NCBI RefSeq assembly: GCF_029238095.1
Contig: NZ_JAQWGS010000012.1
Coordinates: 1 to 64,000, forward strand
Reading direction: 5' to 3'
Source: Lacinutrix sp.
GTDB taxonomy: Bacteria > Bacteroidota > Bacteroidia > Flavobacteriales > Flavobacteriaceae
DNA length: 64,000 nt
Part shown: positions 16,146 to 24,837 of the stretch, piece by piece
Position numbering within the stretch: the first letter of the stretch is position 1
Layout of the letters: every line of letters starts with the position of its first letter
Position numbers and translations under genes: made by a program
The notes under the pieces: generated by a model
Told to the model about the DNA's origin: nothing
The model's input: only the letters and a program-made list of their open reading frames with translations
Databases searched by the model: none

Positions 16146-16763
16146 ATGCAAAACACACTTCAAAACCACATTCCAGAAGAAGCCATACAAAAAGTCATGC
16201 AACTTTTAGAACATGATGATTTATTGGTTTTAATAAAAAACGAGCGTAAAACCAGACATGGTGATTATAGAAAATTACCAAATGGTAAACACCAAATTAC
16301 CATAAACAATAACCTTAATAAATATCGTTTTTTAATTACGCTTATACATGAAATTGCGCATTTTGAAGCTTATAAAAATTATGGTAAGTTTATAAAACCG
16401 CATGGTTTAGAATGGAAACGTACTTTTCAACACCTCATGTTGCCATTTATAAATCCAGACGTATTTCCATTAAAGGTTTTACCATTAATAGCAAAGCATT
16501 TTAAAAACCCAAAAGCATCTAGCGATACAGATTCAAATTTAGCAATGGCTTTAAAACAGTTTGATTTACACAACAATAAAACATATATTTTTGAAGTACC
16601 AATAGGTACTGTTTTTAAATTCAGAAATAGAAAGACTTTTAAAAAAGTAAAAAAACGCGTAAAACGTTTTGAATGTGTTGAAATTAGTACAGGAAAAGTG
16701 TATCTTTTCAGTCCTAATGCTGAGATTGAGCTAGTACCTTCTTTAGAAGTGGTCTCAAATTAA
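16146..16763 (+). CDS. SprT-like zinc metallopeptidase domain protein
   Basis: A 205-residue protein of the SprT-like family. The zinc site is HEIAHFEAYKNYG (H68, E69, H72) with a probable third ligand in KPHGLEWKRTF. SprT-like domains cut proteins, as in SPRTN, which removes DNA-protein crosslinks, but the bacterial role is poorly known. The C-terminal part (FKFRNRKTFKKVKKRVKRFE) is very basic and could bind nucleic acid. The N-terminus fits the family and lies 5 nt after a -7 box. manC-like and DUF389 genes follow closely. Confidence 0.87.
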   Translation: MQNTLQNHIPEEAIQKVMQLLEHDDLLVLIKNERKTRHGDYRKLPNGKHQITINNNLNKYRFLITLIHEIAHFEAYKNYGKFIKPHGLEWKRTFQHLMLPFINPDVFPLKVLPLIAKHFKNPKASSDTDSNLAMALKQFDLHNNKTYIFEVPIGTVFKFRNRKTFKKVKKRVKRFECVEISTGKVYLFSPNAEIELVPSLEVVSN

Positions 16764-16811
16764 AATTAGTGAGAATAATAGAAACAGTAAGCAATTTACA
16801 TTCGCAAATTC

Positions 16812-17909
16812 ATGGCAAAGAAAATTAATAGGAATAAAAATTATTATGCTATTTTAATGGCTGGAGGAGTAGGATCAAGGTTTTGGCCAGTTAGTACTCA
16901 AGAGTTCCCAAAGCAGTTTCACGACATGTTGGGAACAGGAGACACGCTTATTCAAAAAACGTTTCATCGTCTAGCAACACTAATTCCTAAAGAGAATATT
17001 TTTATTTTAACAAATGAGCGTTATAACGATTTGGTTTTCGAGCAGCTTCCAGAAGTCACTAAAAGACAAGTGGTTTTAGAACCAGCCATGCGTAATACTG
17101 CACCTTGTATTCTTTATGCTTCATTAAAAATACAGAAAGAAAATAAAGATGCTGTTATGCTTGTAGCACCAAGTGACCATTGGATTGAAGACGAGCTTGC
17201 TTTTGCAGAAAATGTACAACAAGCTTTTAATTTTTGCGAGAATAATAATGCCTTAATGACTTTAGGTATTACACCAACTTTTCCTAACACAGGTTATGGT
17301 TATATTGAATACAAAAAAGAGTCAACAGATGCTATTAAAGCAGTAAGTCAATTTCGCGAAAAACCAAATTACGAAACCGCAAAAAGTTTTATTTCACAAG
17401 GTAATTTTTTGTGGAATGCAGGTATTTTTATGTGGAGTGCCAAAACTGTAATTGAAGCTTTTAAAAACAGTCAACCAAAATTGTTTTCACTTTTTGAAAA
17501 AGGAATAGCAGCTTATAATACAGCGTTTGAAGACGATTTTATAAGAGACAATTATGGCAATGCCGAAAATATTTCTGTTGATTATGCCATAATGGAAAAA
17601 TCAAAAAACGTTTTTGTGTTACCAGCTTCTTTCGATTGGAATGACCTTGGAACTTGGGGAAGCCTGTACGACAAGTTAGATAAAGATAGTAACGATAATG
17701 CCATTGTAAACTCACAGATATTAGCCGAAGATGCTTCTGGTAATATGATAAGAACCAAAGCAAATAAAGTAGTTGTGATCGATGGCTTGCAAAATTATAT
17801 TATTGTAGATAAGGAGGATGTTTTACTTATCTTTCCAAAGGCAAAAGAACAAGATATTAAAAAAGTATTACAAAAAGTTAAAGACCAGTTTGGCGAACAT
17901 TTAGGATAA
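16812..17909 (+). CDS. Mannose-1-phosphate guanylyltransferase
   Basis: A nucleotidyltransferase making GDP-mannose from mannose-1-phosphate and GTP, feeding capsule, LPS or glycoprotein synthesis. The GT-A pyrophosphorylase signature is LMAGGVGSRFWPVS, with FPKQF, LVAPSDHWI and GFREKP-like QFREKPNYETA. VDYAIMEKS and SFDWNDLGTWGS are also family blocks. At 365 residues it is the single-domain type without the isomerase domain of bifunctional ManC. It ends 3 nt before the DUF389 gene, so the two are likely co-transcribed. Confidence 0.92.
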   Translation: MAKKINRNKNYYAILMAGGVGSRFWPVSTQEFPKQFHDMLGTGDTLIQKTFHRLATLIPKENIFILTNERYNDLVFEQLPEVTKRQVVLEPAMRNTAPCILYASLKIQKENKDAVMLVAPSDHWIEDELAFAENVQQAFNFCENNNALMTLGITPTFPNTGYGYIEYKKESTDAIKAVSQFREKPNYETAKSFISQGNFLWNAGIFMWSAKTVIEAFKNSQPKLFSLFEKGIAAYNTAFEDDFIRDNYGNAENISVDYAIMEKSKNVFVLPASFDWNDLGTWGSLYDKLDKDSNDNAIVNSQILAEDASGNMIRTKANKVVVIDGLQNYIIVDKEDVLLIFPKAKEQDIKKVLQKVKDQFGEHLG

Positions 17910-17912
17910 TTT

Positions 17913-19394
17913 ATGAGCGACGAAAGTAAATTTAATTTTGCTGAAGATTCAGCAAAAAATGATGCAGCTAAGGCAGATGCTGCTAAAAAAGATGAAGCTG
18001 TACAACAGTCTAAAGACGCAGTAAAAAAAGAAGCTAAAACATTTTTTCAAAGTATAAAGCTTTTTTTTAATGAACTACTAGATTTTAGAGACGATACAGA
18101 TAGAGATGCAACAATAGATGCAATAAAGTTAGATATACCTTTTAAAGGTGCAACCGCATGGATATTAATATGTTCTATAATGGTTGCTTCTGTAGGTTTA
18201 AATGCAGATTCTACAGCAGTTGTAATTGGTGCCATGTTAATTTCTCCTTTAATGGGACCTATTTTAGGAATTGGATTGTCGATTGCAATAAATGACATTG
18301 ATACTTTAAAAAAATCATTAATAAACTTAGCAACAATGATTGTGTTGAGTTTATTAACAGCGTATTTGTTTTTTAAGTTTTTTCCAACAGCAGATTTAAT
18401 GACTAATGAGCTTTTTGGACGAACAAAACCAGACCTTAGAGATGTACTTATAGCCTTTTTTGGTGGTGCAGCTTTAATTATTGCACGAACAAAAAAAGGG
18501 ACAATTGCTTCTGTTATTTTTGGTGTTGCTATTGCTACAGCTTTAATGCCTCCTTTATGCACAGCAGGTTATGGTTTGGCTCATGATTTTGATATTTTCT
18601 TAGGAGCAATGAATTTGTTTACCATTAACACTATATTCATCGCTTTAGCCACTTTTATAGTGTTAAAAGTATTGCGTTTTCCAATGCTTAAATATGCAAA
18701 TTCTAAAAAGAGAAAGCGTATAGCTCAACTGGCATCGCTAATTGCAATTTTAGTAATGATCTGGCCAACCATTGCTTTTCTTCATTTTATTGAAGTAAAA
18801 GGTTTGGAAAATGATTATAATAATTTTGTTAAAAGCGAAGTAGAATCTAACAATGAATTATGGTTGCAAAAAGACATACCTAATTATGAAGAAAAAACAA
18901 TAGCCTTATATTTTAATGGAGAGATACCTAATGCAACAATTGCCGATTTAAATAATGAAATAAAAAAGTATGAAAAAATAAAAGATTTTAAATTAGATAT
19001 AAAAGGCAACAAAAACAGAAGCTTCGATAAAATTTCTGAGGCTTACGATCGCGCCATAAAAAGTCTCGACGAAAAAGATAATATTATATTAGGTTTACAA
19101 ACAGAAATAACAAATTTAAGGGAAGAATTAAAAAGTATAAACGAAAGTAAAAACACCATTTCATTTTCAAATTTATCTAAAGACGCAAAAATTAGATTTA
19201 ACGATTTACAGTCTTTTGGTTATTCAAAAATGTTGGCTTCTAAAGATTTTATATCGGTGGATACAATTGATGTTGCAACAGTAAAATGGAATGCAGGAAT
19301 AAGTGACAGTATAGCAAGAATTAAAGAAACAGAACTTGTGAATTGGCTTAAAATTCAGGTTAAAACTGATTCTATTATTTTAAAAAGAGACTAA
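17913..19394 (+). CDS. DUF389 integral membrane protein
   Basis: A 493-residue protein with an Ala/Lys-rich charged N-terminus (about 1-45), then the DUF389 membrane core at about 70-305. The conserved pattern is ADSTAVVIGAMLISPLMGPI, AFFGGAALIIAR and IFGVAIATALMPPLCTAGYG. A long soluble C-terminal part (about 310-493) is predicted partly coiled-coil (DNIILGLQTEITNLREELKS). The family is conserved but has no established function. The extended C-terminus is longer than in minimal DUF389 proteins. Confidence 0.9.
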   Translation: MSDESKFNFAEDSAKNDAAKADAAKKDEAVQQSKDAVKKEAKTFFQSIKLFFNELLDFRDDTDRDATIDAIKLDIPFKGATAWILICSIMVASVGLNADSTAVVIGAMLISPLMGPILGIGLSIAINDIDTLKKSLINLATMIVLSLLTAYLFFKFFPTADLMTNELFGRTKPDLRDVLIAFFGGAALIIARTKKGTIASVIFGVAIATALMPPLCTAGYGLAHDFDIFLGAMNLFTINTIFIALATFIVLKVLRFPMLKYANSKKRKRIAQLASLIAILVMIWPTIAFLHFIEVKGLENDYNNFVKSEVESNNELWLQKDIPNYEEKTIALYFNGEIPNATIADLNNEIKKYEKIKDFKLDIKGNKNRSFDKISEAYDRAIKSLDEKDNIILGLQTEITNLREELKSINESKNTISFSNLSKDAKIRFNDLQSFGYSKMLASKDFISVDTIDVATVKWNAGISDSIARIKETELVNWLKIQVKTDSIILKRD

Positions 19395-19409
19395 AGTTAT
19401 TTTAAAATA

Positions 19410-20177
19410 TTATTTATTTTCTTTTAAAACAGCTTCTCTAACCTTTTTAAATAAATTTGAAGAGTAGACAAAGTCTGTTACAACTTTATTGTCTGTTCTA
19501 AAGATGTCGTCTTTGGTGCCTTCCCATGCTTTTATTCCATCTTTTAGAAACATAATATTGTCTCCAATTTCCATTACAGAGTTCATATCATGCGTATTTA
19601 TTACAGTAGTAATTTTATACTCTTCTGTAATTTCATGAATTAAATTATCGATAACTATTGCTGTTTTAGGATCTAAACCAGAGTTTGGTTCATCGCAAAA
19701 CAGGTATTTTGGGTTATTAACAATTGCACGAGCAATGGCAACACGTTTTTGCATACCACCTGACGCTTCACTAGGCATTTTTTTATGTGCATCTTCAAGG
19801 TTTACACGCTTTAATACAATATTGGCACGTTCACGCATGTCGTTTTTTGTAAGCTTGGTAAACATACGTAATGGAAACATTACGTTTTCCTCGATGGTTA
19901 AAGAATCGAAAAGCGCACTACCTTGAAATACCATCCCAATTTTTGCACGCATATCTCTTTTTTTAGCTTCACTTAAATTGGCGAAAACTTCACCATCATA
20001 TTCAATACTTCCTTCTTCATAATCATATAAACCTAACAAGCATTTTAAAAACACAGATTTTCCCGAACCACTTTGCCCAATAATGAGGTTTGTTTTCCCT
20101 TGGTAGAAAGTCTGGCTAATCCCTTTTAAAATATGAGCTTCTCCAAAAGATTTATGTAAATTTTTTACTTCTATCAT
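19410..20177 (-). CDS. ABC transporter ATP-binding protein, MlaF type
   Basis: The ATPase of an MlaFE-like lipid transporter acting on phospholipid movement between the membranes. The start is set to the ATG at 20177 (MIEVKNLHKSFGEAHILKGI); the ORF-track start at 20237 adds 20 residues foreign to the family. The Walker A motif is GQSGSGKSVFLK, the signature is EASGGMQKRVA, and Walker B is FCDEPNSGLDP. Its ATG overlaps the permease stop as TAATG, so the pair is translationally coupled. No MlaD gene is adjacent. Confidence 0.92.
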   Translation of the reverse strand: MIEVKNLHKSFGEAHILKGISQTFYQGKTNLIIGQSGSGKSVFLKCLLGLYDYEEGSIEYDGEVFANLSEAKKRDMRAKIGMVFQGSALFDSLTIEENVMFPLRMFTKLTKNDMRERANIVLKRVNLEDAHKKMPSEASGGMQKRVAIARAIVNNPKYLFCDEPNSGLDPKTAIVIDNLIHEITEEYKITTVINTHDMNSVMEIGDNIMFLKDGIKAWEGTKDDIFRTDNKVVTDFVYSSNLFKKVREAVLKENK

Positions 20178-20914
20178 TAGCTTAGTAATAATTGGGTTGC
20201 AAGATAATTTATAATAATAATGGCAACACTTGTCCATACAAAAGAGGTTGTACTTGCTTCTCCAACTTCTAGTGCTCCACCTTTCATGTAATAACCATGA
20301 TACGATGGAATTGTTGCTAAAACAAACGCGAATAAAAAGGTTTTAATAAATGCATAACTAATATGAAAAGGATTAAACTCTTGTTGTAAACCCGTAATAA
20401 AATCATCTGTAGAGGCATAACCACCATAAATACATGCCATTAAACCACCAATAACACCTAAAAACATAGCAATTGAGATTACAAAAGGATAAAAAGCCAT
20501 GGCAATTAATTTAGGAAAAACTAAGTAATTTATAGAGTTAATTCCCATAACTTCTAAGGCATCAATTTGTTCAGTAACACGCATTGTACCAATGCTTGAT
20601 GTTATAAAAGAGCCTACTTTTCCTGCCATAATAATAGACATGAAGGTAGGTGCGAATTCTAATAAAATAGATTGTCTAGTTGCAAAGCCAATTAATTCTT
20701 TCGGTATTAATGGATTATCAATATTTAAAGCAGTTTGAATGGTTACCACACCTCCAACAAAAAAAGCGATAAATGCAACAATACCAAGAGAGCCAATTAT
20801 TAAATCGTCTATATCTTTAAGTATAAGTTCTTTCATTACAGACCATTTCGTGGGTTTACGAAACATCTCTATAATCATTAAAAAGTATGTGCCAATATTA
20901 TGTAGATACTGCAT
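20177..20914 (-). CDS. MlaE family ABC transporter permease
   Basis: The 245-residue inner-membrane permease of the same transporter. It has about five to six membrane segments. Family blocks are GSLGIVAFIAFFVGGVVTIQ, RQSILLEFAPTFMSIIMAGK, SSIGTMRVTEQIDALEVMGI and GGYASTDDFITGLQQ. MlaE-type permeases pull or insert phospholipids at the inner membrane together with an MCE-domain MlaD. It is the first gene of the two-gene unit. Confidence 0.93.
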   Translation of the reverse strand: MQYLHNIGTYFLMIIEMFRKPTKWSVMKELILKDIDDLIIGSLGIVAFIAFFVGGVVTIQTALNIDNPLIPKELIGFATRQSILLEFAPTFMSIIMAGKVGSFITSSIGTMRVTEQIDALEVMGINSINYLVFPKLIAMAFYPFVISIAMFLGVIGGLMACIYGGYASTDDFITGLQQEFNPFHISYAFIKTFLFAFVLATIPSYHGYYMKGGALEVGEASTTSFVWTSVAIIIINYLATQLLLS

Positions 20915-21043
20915 ATTAGGATAAGATACGATTTAGTCAAAAAAAATAAAACTGTAAAAGTAATTACAATGCTAAAGTATAAAAATCTGCTATGTAATTG
21001 ATGATATTTTTAAATTGAATTCATAGAGCTATTTAAAATAGTT

Positions 21044-21051
21044 TATTTTTG
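21044..21051 (+). promoter_or_regulatory. Putative -7 box of pafA
   Basis: TATTTTTG, an exact TAnnTTTG match, lies 24 nt before the ATG at 21076. Confidence 0.5.
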
Positions 21052-21075
21052 AGGTAAAAATATAAAGAAGACAAT

Positions 21076-22737
21076 ATGAGATTATTATTAAGCTTATTTC
21101 TTGGGCTATTCCTTTTTAATTGTAACGCGCAAAACAATATTACCCAAACTAAAACCAAAACTGAGACTGTTTTAAATGCTAATCCTAAATTAGTAGTTGG
21201 TATTGTTGTAGACCAAATGCGTTACGATTATTTAACGCGGTTTTATTCAAAATATGGAAATGGTGGTTTTAAACGCTTAATAAACGAAGGTTTTAATTGT
21301 AAAAATAACCATTACAATTATGTGCCTACTTATACTGGACCAGGACATGCTTCAATTTTTACAGGAACTTCACCTAAAAACCATGGTATAATAGCTAATT
21401 ATTGGTACGATAAGTTTAGTAAAGAGAATGTGTATTGCGCTGGAGATTCTACTGTTTTAGCGGTTGGAAGTGACTCTAAAGCAGAACGTATGTCACCTCA
21501 CAGAATGAAAACAACAACCTTTGCTGATGAGAATAGGTTATTTACACAAATGAGAGGAAAAACAATTGGAATCTCTATTAAAGATCGTGGAGCTATTTTA
21601 CCAGCTGGACATTCTGCAAATGCTGCTTATTGGTTTAGAGGTAGAGAGGAAGGTCATTTTATAACTTCTACCTATTACATGAACAGTCTTCCAAAATGGG
21701 TTAAAGATTTTAATGCATCTAAAACAGCAGAAAGCTATTTAAAAGAGTGGAATACACTTTATGATATAGACACATATACAGAAAGTGGGAGTGATTTAAA
21801 TACTTTTGAAGGCGGATTTAAAGGCAAAGATAATGCAACATTTCCGTACGATTTAGCAGCATTAAAAGATAAAAATAAAGGCTTCGATATTATTAAAGCA
21901 ACACCTTACGGAAATAGCATTGTTACAGATTTTGCAATAGAAGCCATTACTGCAGAGCAATTAGGAAAAGATAATTATACAGATGTTTTAACAGTTAGCT
22001 TTTCTAGTCCAGATTATGTAGGTCATAATTTTGGAGTCAATTCAAAAGAAGTAGAAGATACATATATACGCTTAGATAAAGATTTAGAGCGTTTATTCAA
22101 TGCGCTAGATAAAAAAGTTGGAGTAGGAGCCTATACTTTATTTCTAACTGCAGATCATGGTGCAGTAGATGTTCCAGCATTTTTACAAACGGCAAAAATT
22201 CCTTCAGGATATTTTGATAACGATGCATTTAAAAATCAATTGAACACCTTTTTAGTTAAGGAATTTTCAGCTTCAGATTTAATTGAAAACATTAGTAACG
22301 ATCAAATATTTTTAAATAAGAATCGCTTAAAGCAATTAGACTTAGATATAGGCGATGTGCAATATGCCATAGTTAACGAAATAATTAATTATAAACATAT
22401 AGATAAGGTATTCTCTTCAGAAACTATGCAAAATGCTAATTTTACATCAGGAATAAAAGCTTTATTACAAAATGGTTATCACCAAAAGCGTTCTGGTGAT
22501 GTATTAATAGTTAAAAATCCTGCTGTAATAAGTTATAGTAGAAAAGGCTCTACGCATGGTTCTGGTTCTAATTTCGATACACATGTGCCATTATTGTTTT
22601 ATGGAAATGGTATAAAAAGAGGCAGTACTCTAACTAAAACAGAAATTACAGATATAGCGCCAACTATCTCAGCACTTTTAGGAATTAGTTTTCCAAATGC
22701 AGCTACAGGAAATGTTTTAGAATTTGTTTTGGATTAA
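21076..22737 (+). CDS. pafA: PafA-type alkaline phosphatase
   Basis: A 553-residue periplasmic or secreted phosphatase of the alkaline phosphatase superfamily, hydrolysing phosphate monoesters. It has a signal peptide (MRLLLSLFLGLFLFNCNAQ). Metal and nucleophile blocks are visible: VVDQMRYDYL (metal Asp), VPTYTGPGHASIFTG (Thr nucleophile, probably T87), HGIIANYWYD, SFSSPDYVGHNFG and LTADHGAVD. The end has GSNFDTHVPLLFYG with the late metal His. PafA-type enzymes are calcium-dependent and active on sugar phosphates in Bacteroidota. It overlaps the convergent SdpI gene by 4 nt. Confidence 0.88.
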   Translation: MRLLLSLFLGLFLFNCNAQNNITQTKTKTETVLNANPKLVVGIVVDQMRYDYLTRFYSKYGNGGFKRLINEGFNCKNNHYNYVPTYTGPGHASIFTGTSPKNHGIIANYWYDKFSKENVYCAGDSTVLAVGSDSKAERMSPHRMKTTTFADENRLFTQMRGKTIGISIKDRGAILPAGHSANAAYWFRGREEGHFITSTYYMNSLPKWVKDFNASKTAESYLKEWNTLYDIDTYTESGSDLNTFEGGFKGKDNATFPYDLAALKDKNKGFDIIKATPYGNSIVTDFAIEAITAEQLGKDNYTDVLTVSFSSPDYVGHNFGVNSKEVEDTYIRLDKDLERLFNALDKKVGVGAYTLFLTADHGAVDVPAFLQTAKIPSGYFDNDAFKNQLNTFLVKEFSASDLIENISNDQIFLNKNRLKQLDLDIGDVQYAIVNEIINYKHIDKVFSSETMQNANFTSGIKALLQNGYHQKRSGDVLIVKNPAVISYSRKGSTHGSGSNFDTHVPLLFYGNGIKRGSTLTKTEITDIAPTISALLGISFPNAATGNVLEFVLD

Positions 22738-23084
22738 GAAGGTTTAAACTTATCACGAATTGCATTTTCAGTCTTTAATAAAAGATATAATACACTAAAC
22801 ACAATTACTATAAGACTTATAATTAGTGTTTGTTTAGAAGAGAAATCGAAAGCAATAAAATTCACACTTAAAAGCATCATTATTAGTCCAATAACCGTCA
22901 TTTTTTTAGCAGAATATGTTTGTGCAAAATCCCAGGCTTGTTGGTTTTTCATTGAGGATTTTGTTCTATAGCCATATAATGCGTTTATATGTTTAGGTGG
23001 GAATTTGTAGGTAAGTAAACCCATAATAAAAAAAATACTACCACAGACAGATAATGGGTTGATTAAGTTCTCAATAAGTTCCAA
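22734..23084 (-). CDS. SdpI family membrane protein
   Basis: A 116-residue protein with three membrane segments and the SdpI hallmark YGYRTKSSMKNQQAWDFAQ after the first one. In Bacillus, SdpI gives immunity to a peptide toxin and signals, but the wider family has unknown roles. The start is TTG at 23084: a TAA lies five codons upstream and the first Met (residue 21) would destroy the first membrane helix. It is the last gene in the psd-acyl-CoA-binding-protein run. Confidence 0.78.
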   Translation of the reverse strand: MELIENLINPLSVCGSIFFIMGLLTYKFPPKHINALYGYRTKSSMKNQQAWDFAQTYSAKKMTVIGLIMMLLSVNFIAFDFSSKQTLIISLIVIVFSVLYLLLKTENAIRDKFKPS

Positions 23085-23105
23085 ATGATTAAGTTTTTAA
23101 TTCTG

Positions 23106-23372
23106 TTACTCTCTATATAGAAAGTAATTATTAACTAATTCAATATAAGTCTGTTTGGCTTCATCTTCACTAATACCTTGTATTTGAAAAAGGGCATTGG
23201 TTTTAAAAGCATTAATTATTGGTGTTCTACTACTTGGTCTTTCGTAGTTATTAGTTGCCTTTTTGTAGTAAGCATATAAACGAAGCAGGAAATCTGCAGG
23301 AAAAGGTTCTGTATGAGTATTTATGCACTCTACAGCCTCTCTAAATGTGATGTCTATTTCTTCAGAAGTCAT
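23106..23372 (-). CDS. Acyl-CoA-binding protein
   Basis: A short (88-residue) four-helix ACBP. The pattern is FREAVECINTHTEPFPADFL, LRLYAYYKKATNNYERP and, later, AKQTYIELVNNYF. The central YxxYKxAT-like block binds the acyl-CoA. The family normally has a KWDAW block after the phosphate-binding region; here it reads INAFKTNALFQIQ, so this is a divergent bacterial form. Its ATG directly abuts the stop of psd, suggesting it supplies or buffers acyl-CoA for phospholipid synthesis. Confidence 0.85.
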   Translation of the reverse strand: MTSEEIDITFREAVECINTHTEPFPADFLLRLYAYYKKATNNYERPSSRTPIINAFKTNALFQIQGISEDEAKQTYIELVNNYFLYRE

Positions 23373-24023
23373 TTATATTTCGGCAATAATACTTTCGCCT
23401 CCTTTTACTTTCTCGTTTAACTTTACTTTAATTTTAGTGTCTAAAGGTAAGTATAAATCTACACGAGAACCAAATTTTATAAAACCAGAGTCATTACCTT
23501 GAATGGCTTCGTCTCCTTCTTTAGCATAGTTTACAATACGTTTTGCTAATGCACCAGCAATTTGTCTGTATAACACTTTACCATAGCTAGAGTTTTCTAC
23601 AACAACTGTTGTTCGCTCATTTTCCTCACTTGCTTTTGGGTGCCAAGCCACTAAATATTTTCCAGGATGGTATTTGCTAAATAATACTTTTCCATTAATT
23701 GGATATCGTGTTACATGTACATTTAAAGGCGACATAAAAACACTCACTTGTAGTCTTTTTTCTTTAAAATACTCTTTTTCAAAAACTTCTTCTATGACAA
23801 CTACTTTACCATCTACAGGAGAAAGAACGTTGTTATTATTATTTACAGTATTTCTTTTTGGGTTTCTAAAAAACTGAAGAATTAAATATAAAAAAATGGC
23901 AAACGTAGCAAATAGTATATATTTAAGCCATGCTATATCTATAAAACGATCTACAGATATGAAACATGCAACAATAATTATAAAAGTAATAACAATAATT
24001 TTATGGCCTTCTTTATGAAACAT
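23373..24023 (-). CDS. psd: Phosphatidylserine decarboxylase, short type
   Basis: A proenzyme that converts phosphatidylserine to phosphatidylethanolamine at the inner membrane. The 216-residue length fits the short archaeal/Bacteroidota Psd group. Two membrane segments lie at about 8-55 (IIVITFIIIVACFISV, YILFATFAIFLYLILQFF). LSPVDGKVVVIEEV, the HVTRYPINGKV block and FGSRVDLYLP, with the self-cleaving Gly-Ser that becomes the pyruvoyl group, are all present. It overlaps cdsA by 11 nt, placing two successive phospholipid steps in one operon. Confidence 0.93.
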   Translation of the reverse strand: MFHKEGHKIIVITFIIIVACFISVDRFIDIAWLKYILFATFAIFLYLILQFFRNPKRNTVNNNNNVLSPVDGKVVVIEEVFEKEYFKEKRLQVSVFMSPLNVHVTRYPINGKVLFSKYHPGKYLVAWHPKASEENERTTVVVENSSYGKVLYRQIAGALAKRIVNYAKEGDEAIQGNDSGFIKFGSRVDLYLPLDTKIKVKLNEKVKGGESIIAEI

Positions 24024-24834
24024 AGTGTAGTATTCTTAAAAATAAATATATAAATGGCGCTGCAAATATAATACTATCAAAACGGTCTAACAAACCACCA
24101 TGACCTGGCATAATTACACCACTATCTTTTACGTTTGCTTGACGCTTAAATTTTGATTCTATTAAATCTCCTATTGTGCCTATAACACTAATAATAACAG
24201 CTAATATTAACCAATTGTTAAATGTTAAAGTGTTGGTATAGGTCCAAATAAAATAACTCGCAATACAAGAAAATAACAAGCCACCTAGGAAGCCTTCAAC
24301 TGTTTTTTTAGGTGATATGCTTGGAAATAGCTTTTGTTTGCCAAAATTTTTACCAACTAAATACGCGAATGAATCGTTAACCCAAACAATAATAAATGAG
24401 CCTAATAGTAGCTTAGGTGAAAACACATTATTAAAGTTAGCGATAAGTATTAAAAAAACAAATGCACTAGAAATGTAAAAAGTAGTTAATATAAAACGTT
24501 TAGTAATAAATAAAGGAATAACTTTCTCTGAAAACAAATCCTTGATTAAGAGTAATTGAACAAAAATAGTAACAACTTGCATTATCTGTGTTGCCTCATC
24601 TAATCCTTTAGAGGAATTCATTACTAATTGCCAATACCCAAAAATAAAATAGAGTATTGTGAAAATAACGTATGGTAAAAAGCTTTTTAAGTTGATAAGC
24701 TTTTTAAATTCTGCAATACAAATAATACCAAATACAAAAAAAAGTATGATTAATGCATGCTGATTTAAAAGCGATGTAACAAGTAACGTTACGTATAGAA
24801 TACCTGAAAGTGCTCTTGTTGTAGTTTCTTTCAT
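24013..24834 (-). CDS. cdsA: Phosphatidate cytidylyltransferase
   Basis: A polytopic membrane enzyme (273 residues, about eight segments) making CDP-diacylglycerol from phosphatidate and CTP. The CdsA signature is complete near the C-terminus: SKFKRQANVKDSGVIMPGHG followed by GLLDRFDS. It lies 3 nt downstream of the LUD-domain gene and overlaps psd. The run LUD-cdsA-psd-ACBP-SdpI is therefore probably one transcript. Confidence 0.95.
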   Translation of the reverse strand: MKETTTRALSGILYVTLLVTSLLNQHALIILFFVFGIICIAEFKKLINLKSFLPYVIFTILYFIFGYWQLVMNSSKGLDEATQIMQVVTIFVQLLLIKDLFSEKVIPLFITKRFILTTFYISSAFVFLILIANFNNVFSPKLLLGSFIIVWVNDSFAYLVGKNFGKQKLFPSISPKKTVEGFLGGLLFSCIASYFIWTYTNTLTFNNWLILAVIISVIGTIGDLIESKFKRQANVKDSGVIMPGHGGLLDRFDSIIFAAPFIYLFLRILHYVS

Positions 24835-24837
24835 TAA

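Noticed and set aside
18047-18562. 171-residue minus-strand ORF opposite the DUF389 gene
   Set aside because: Antisense shadow of a clear membrane protein gene.
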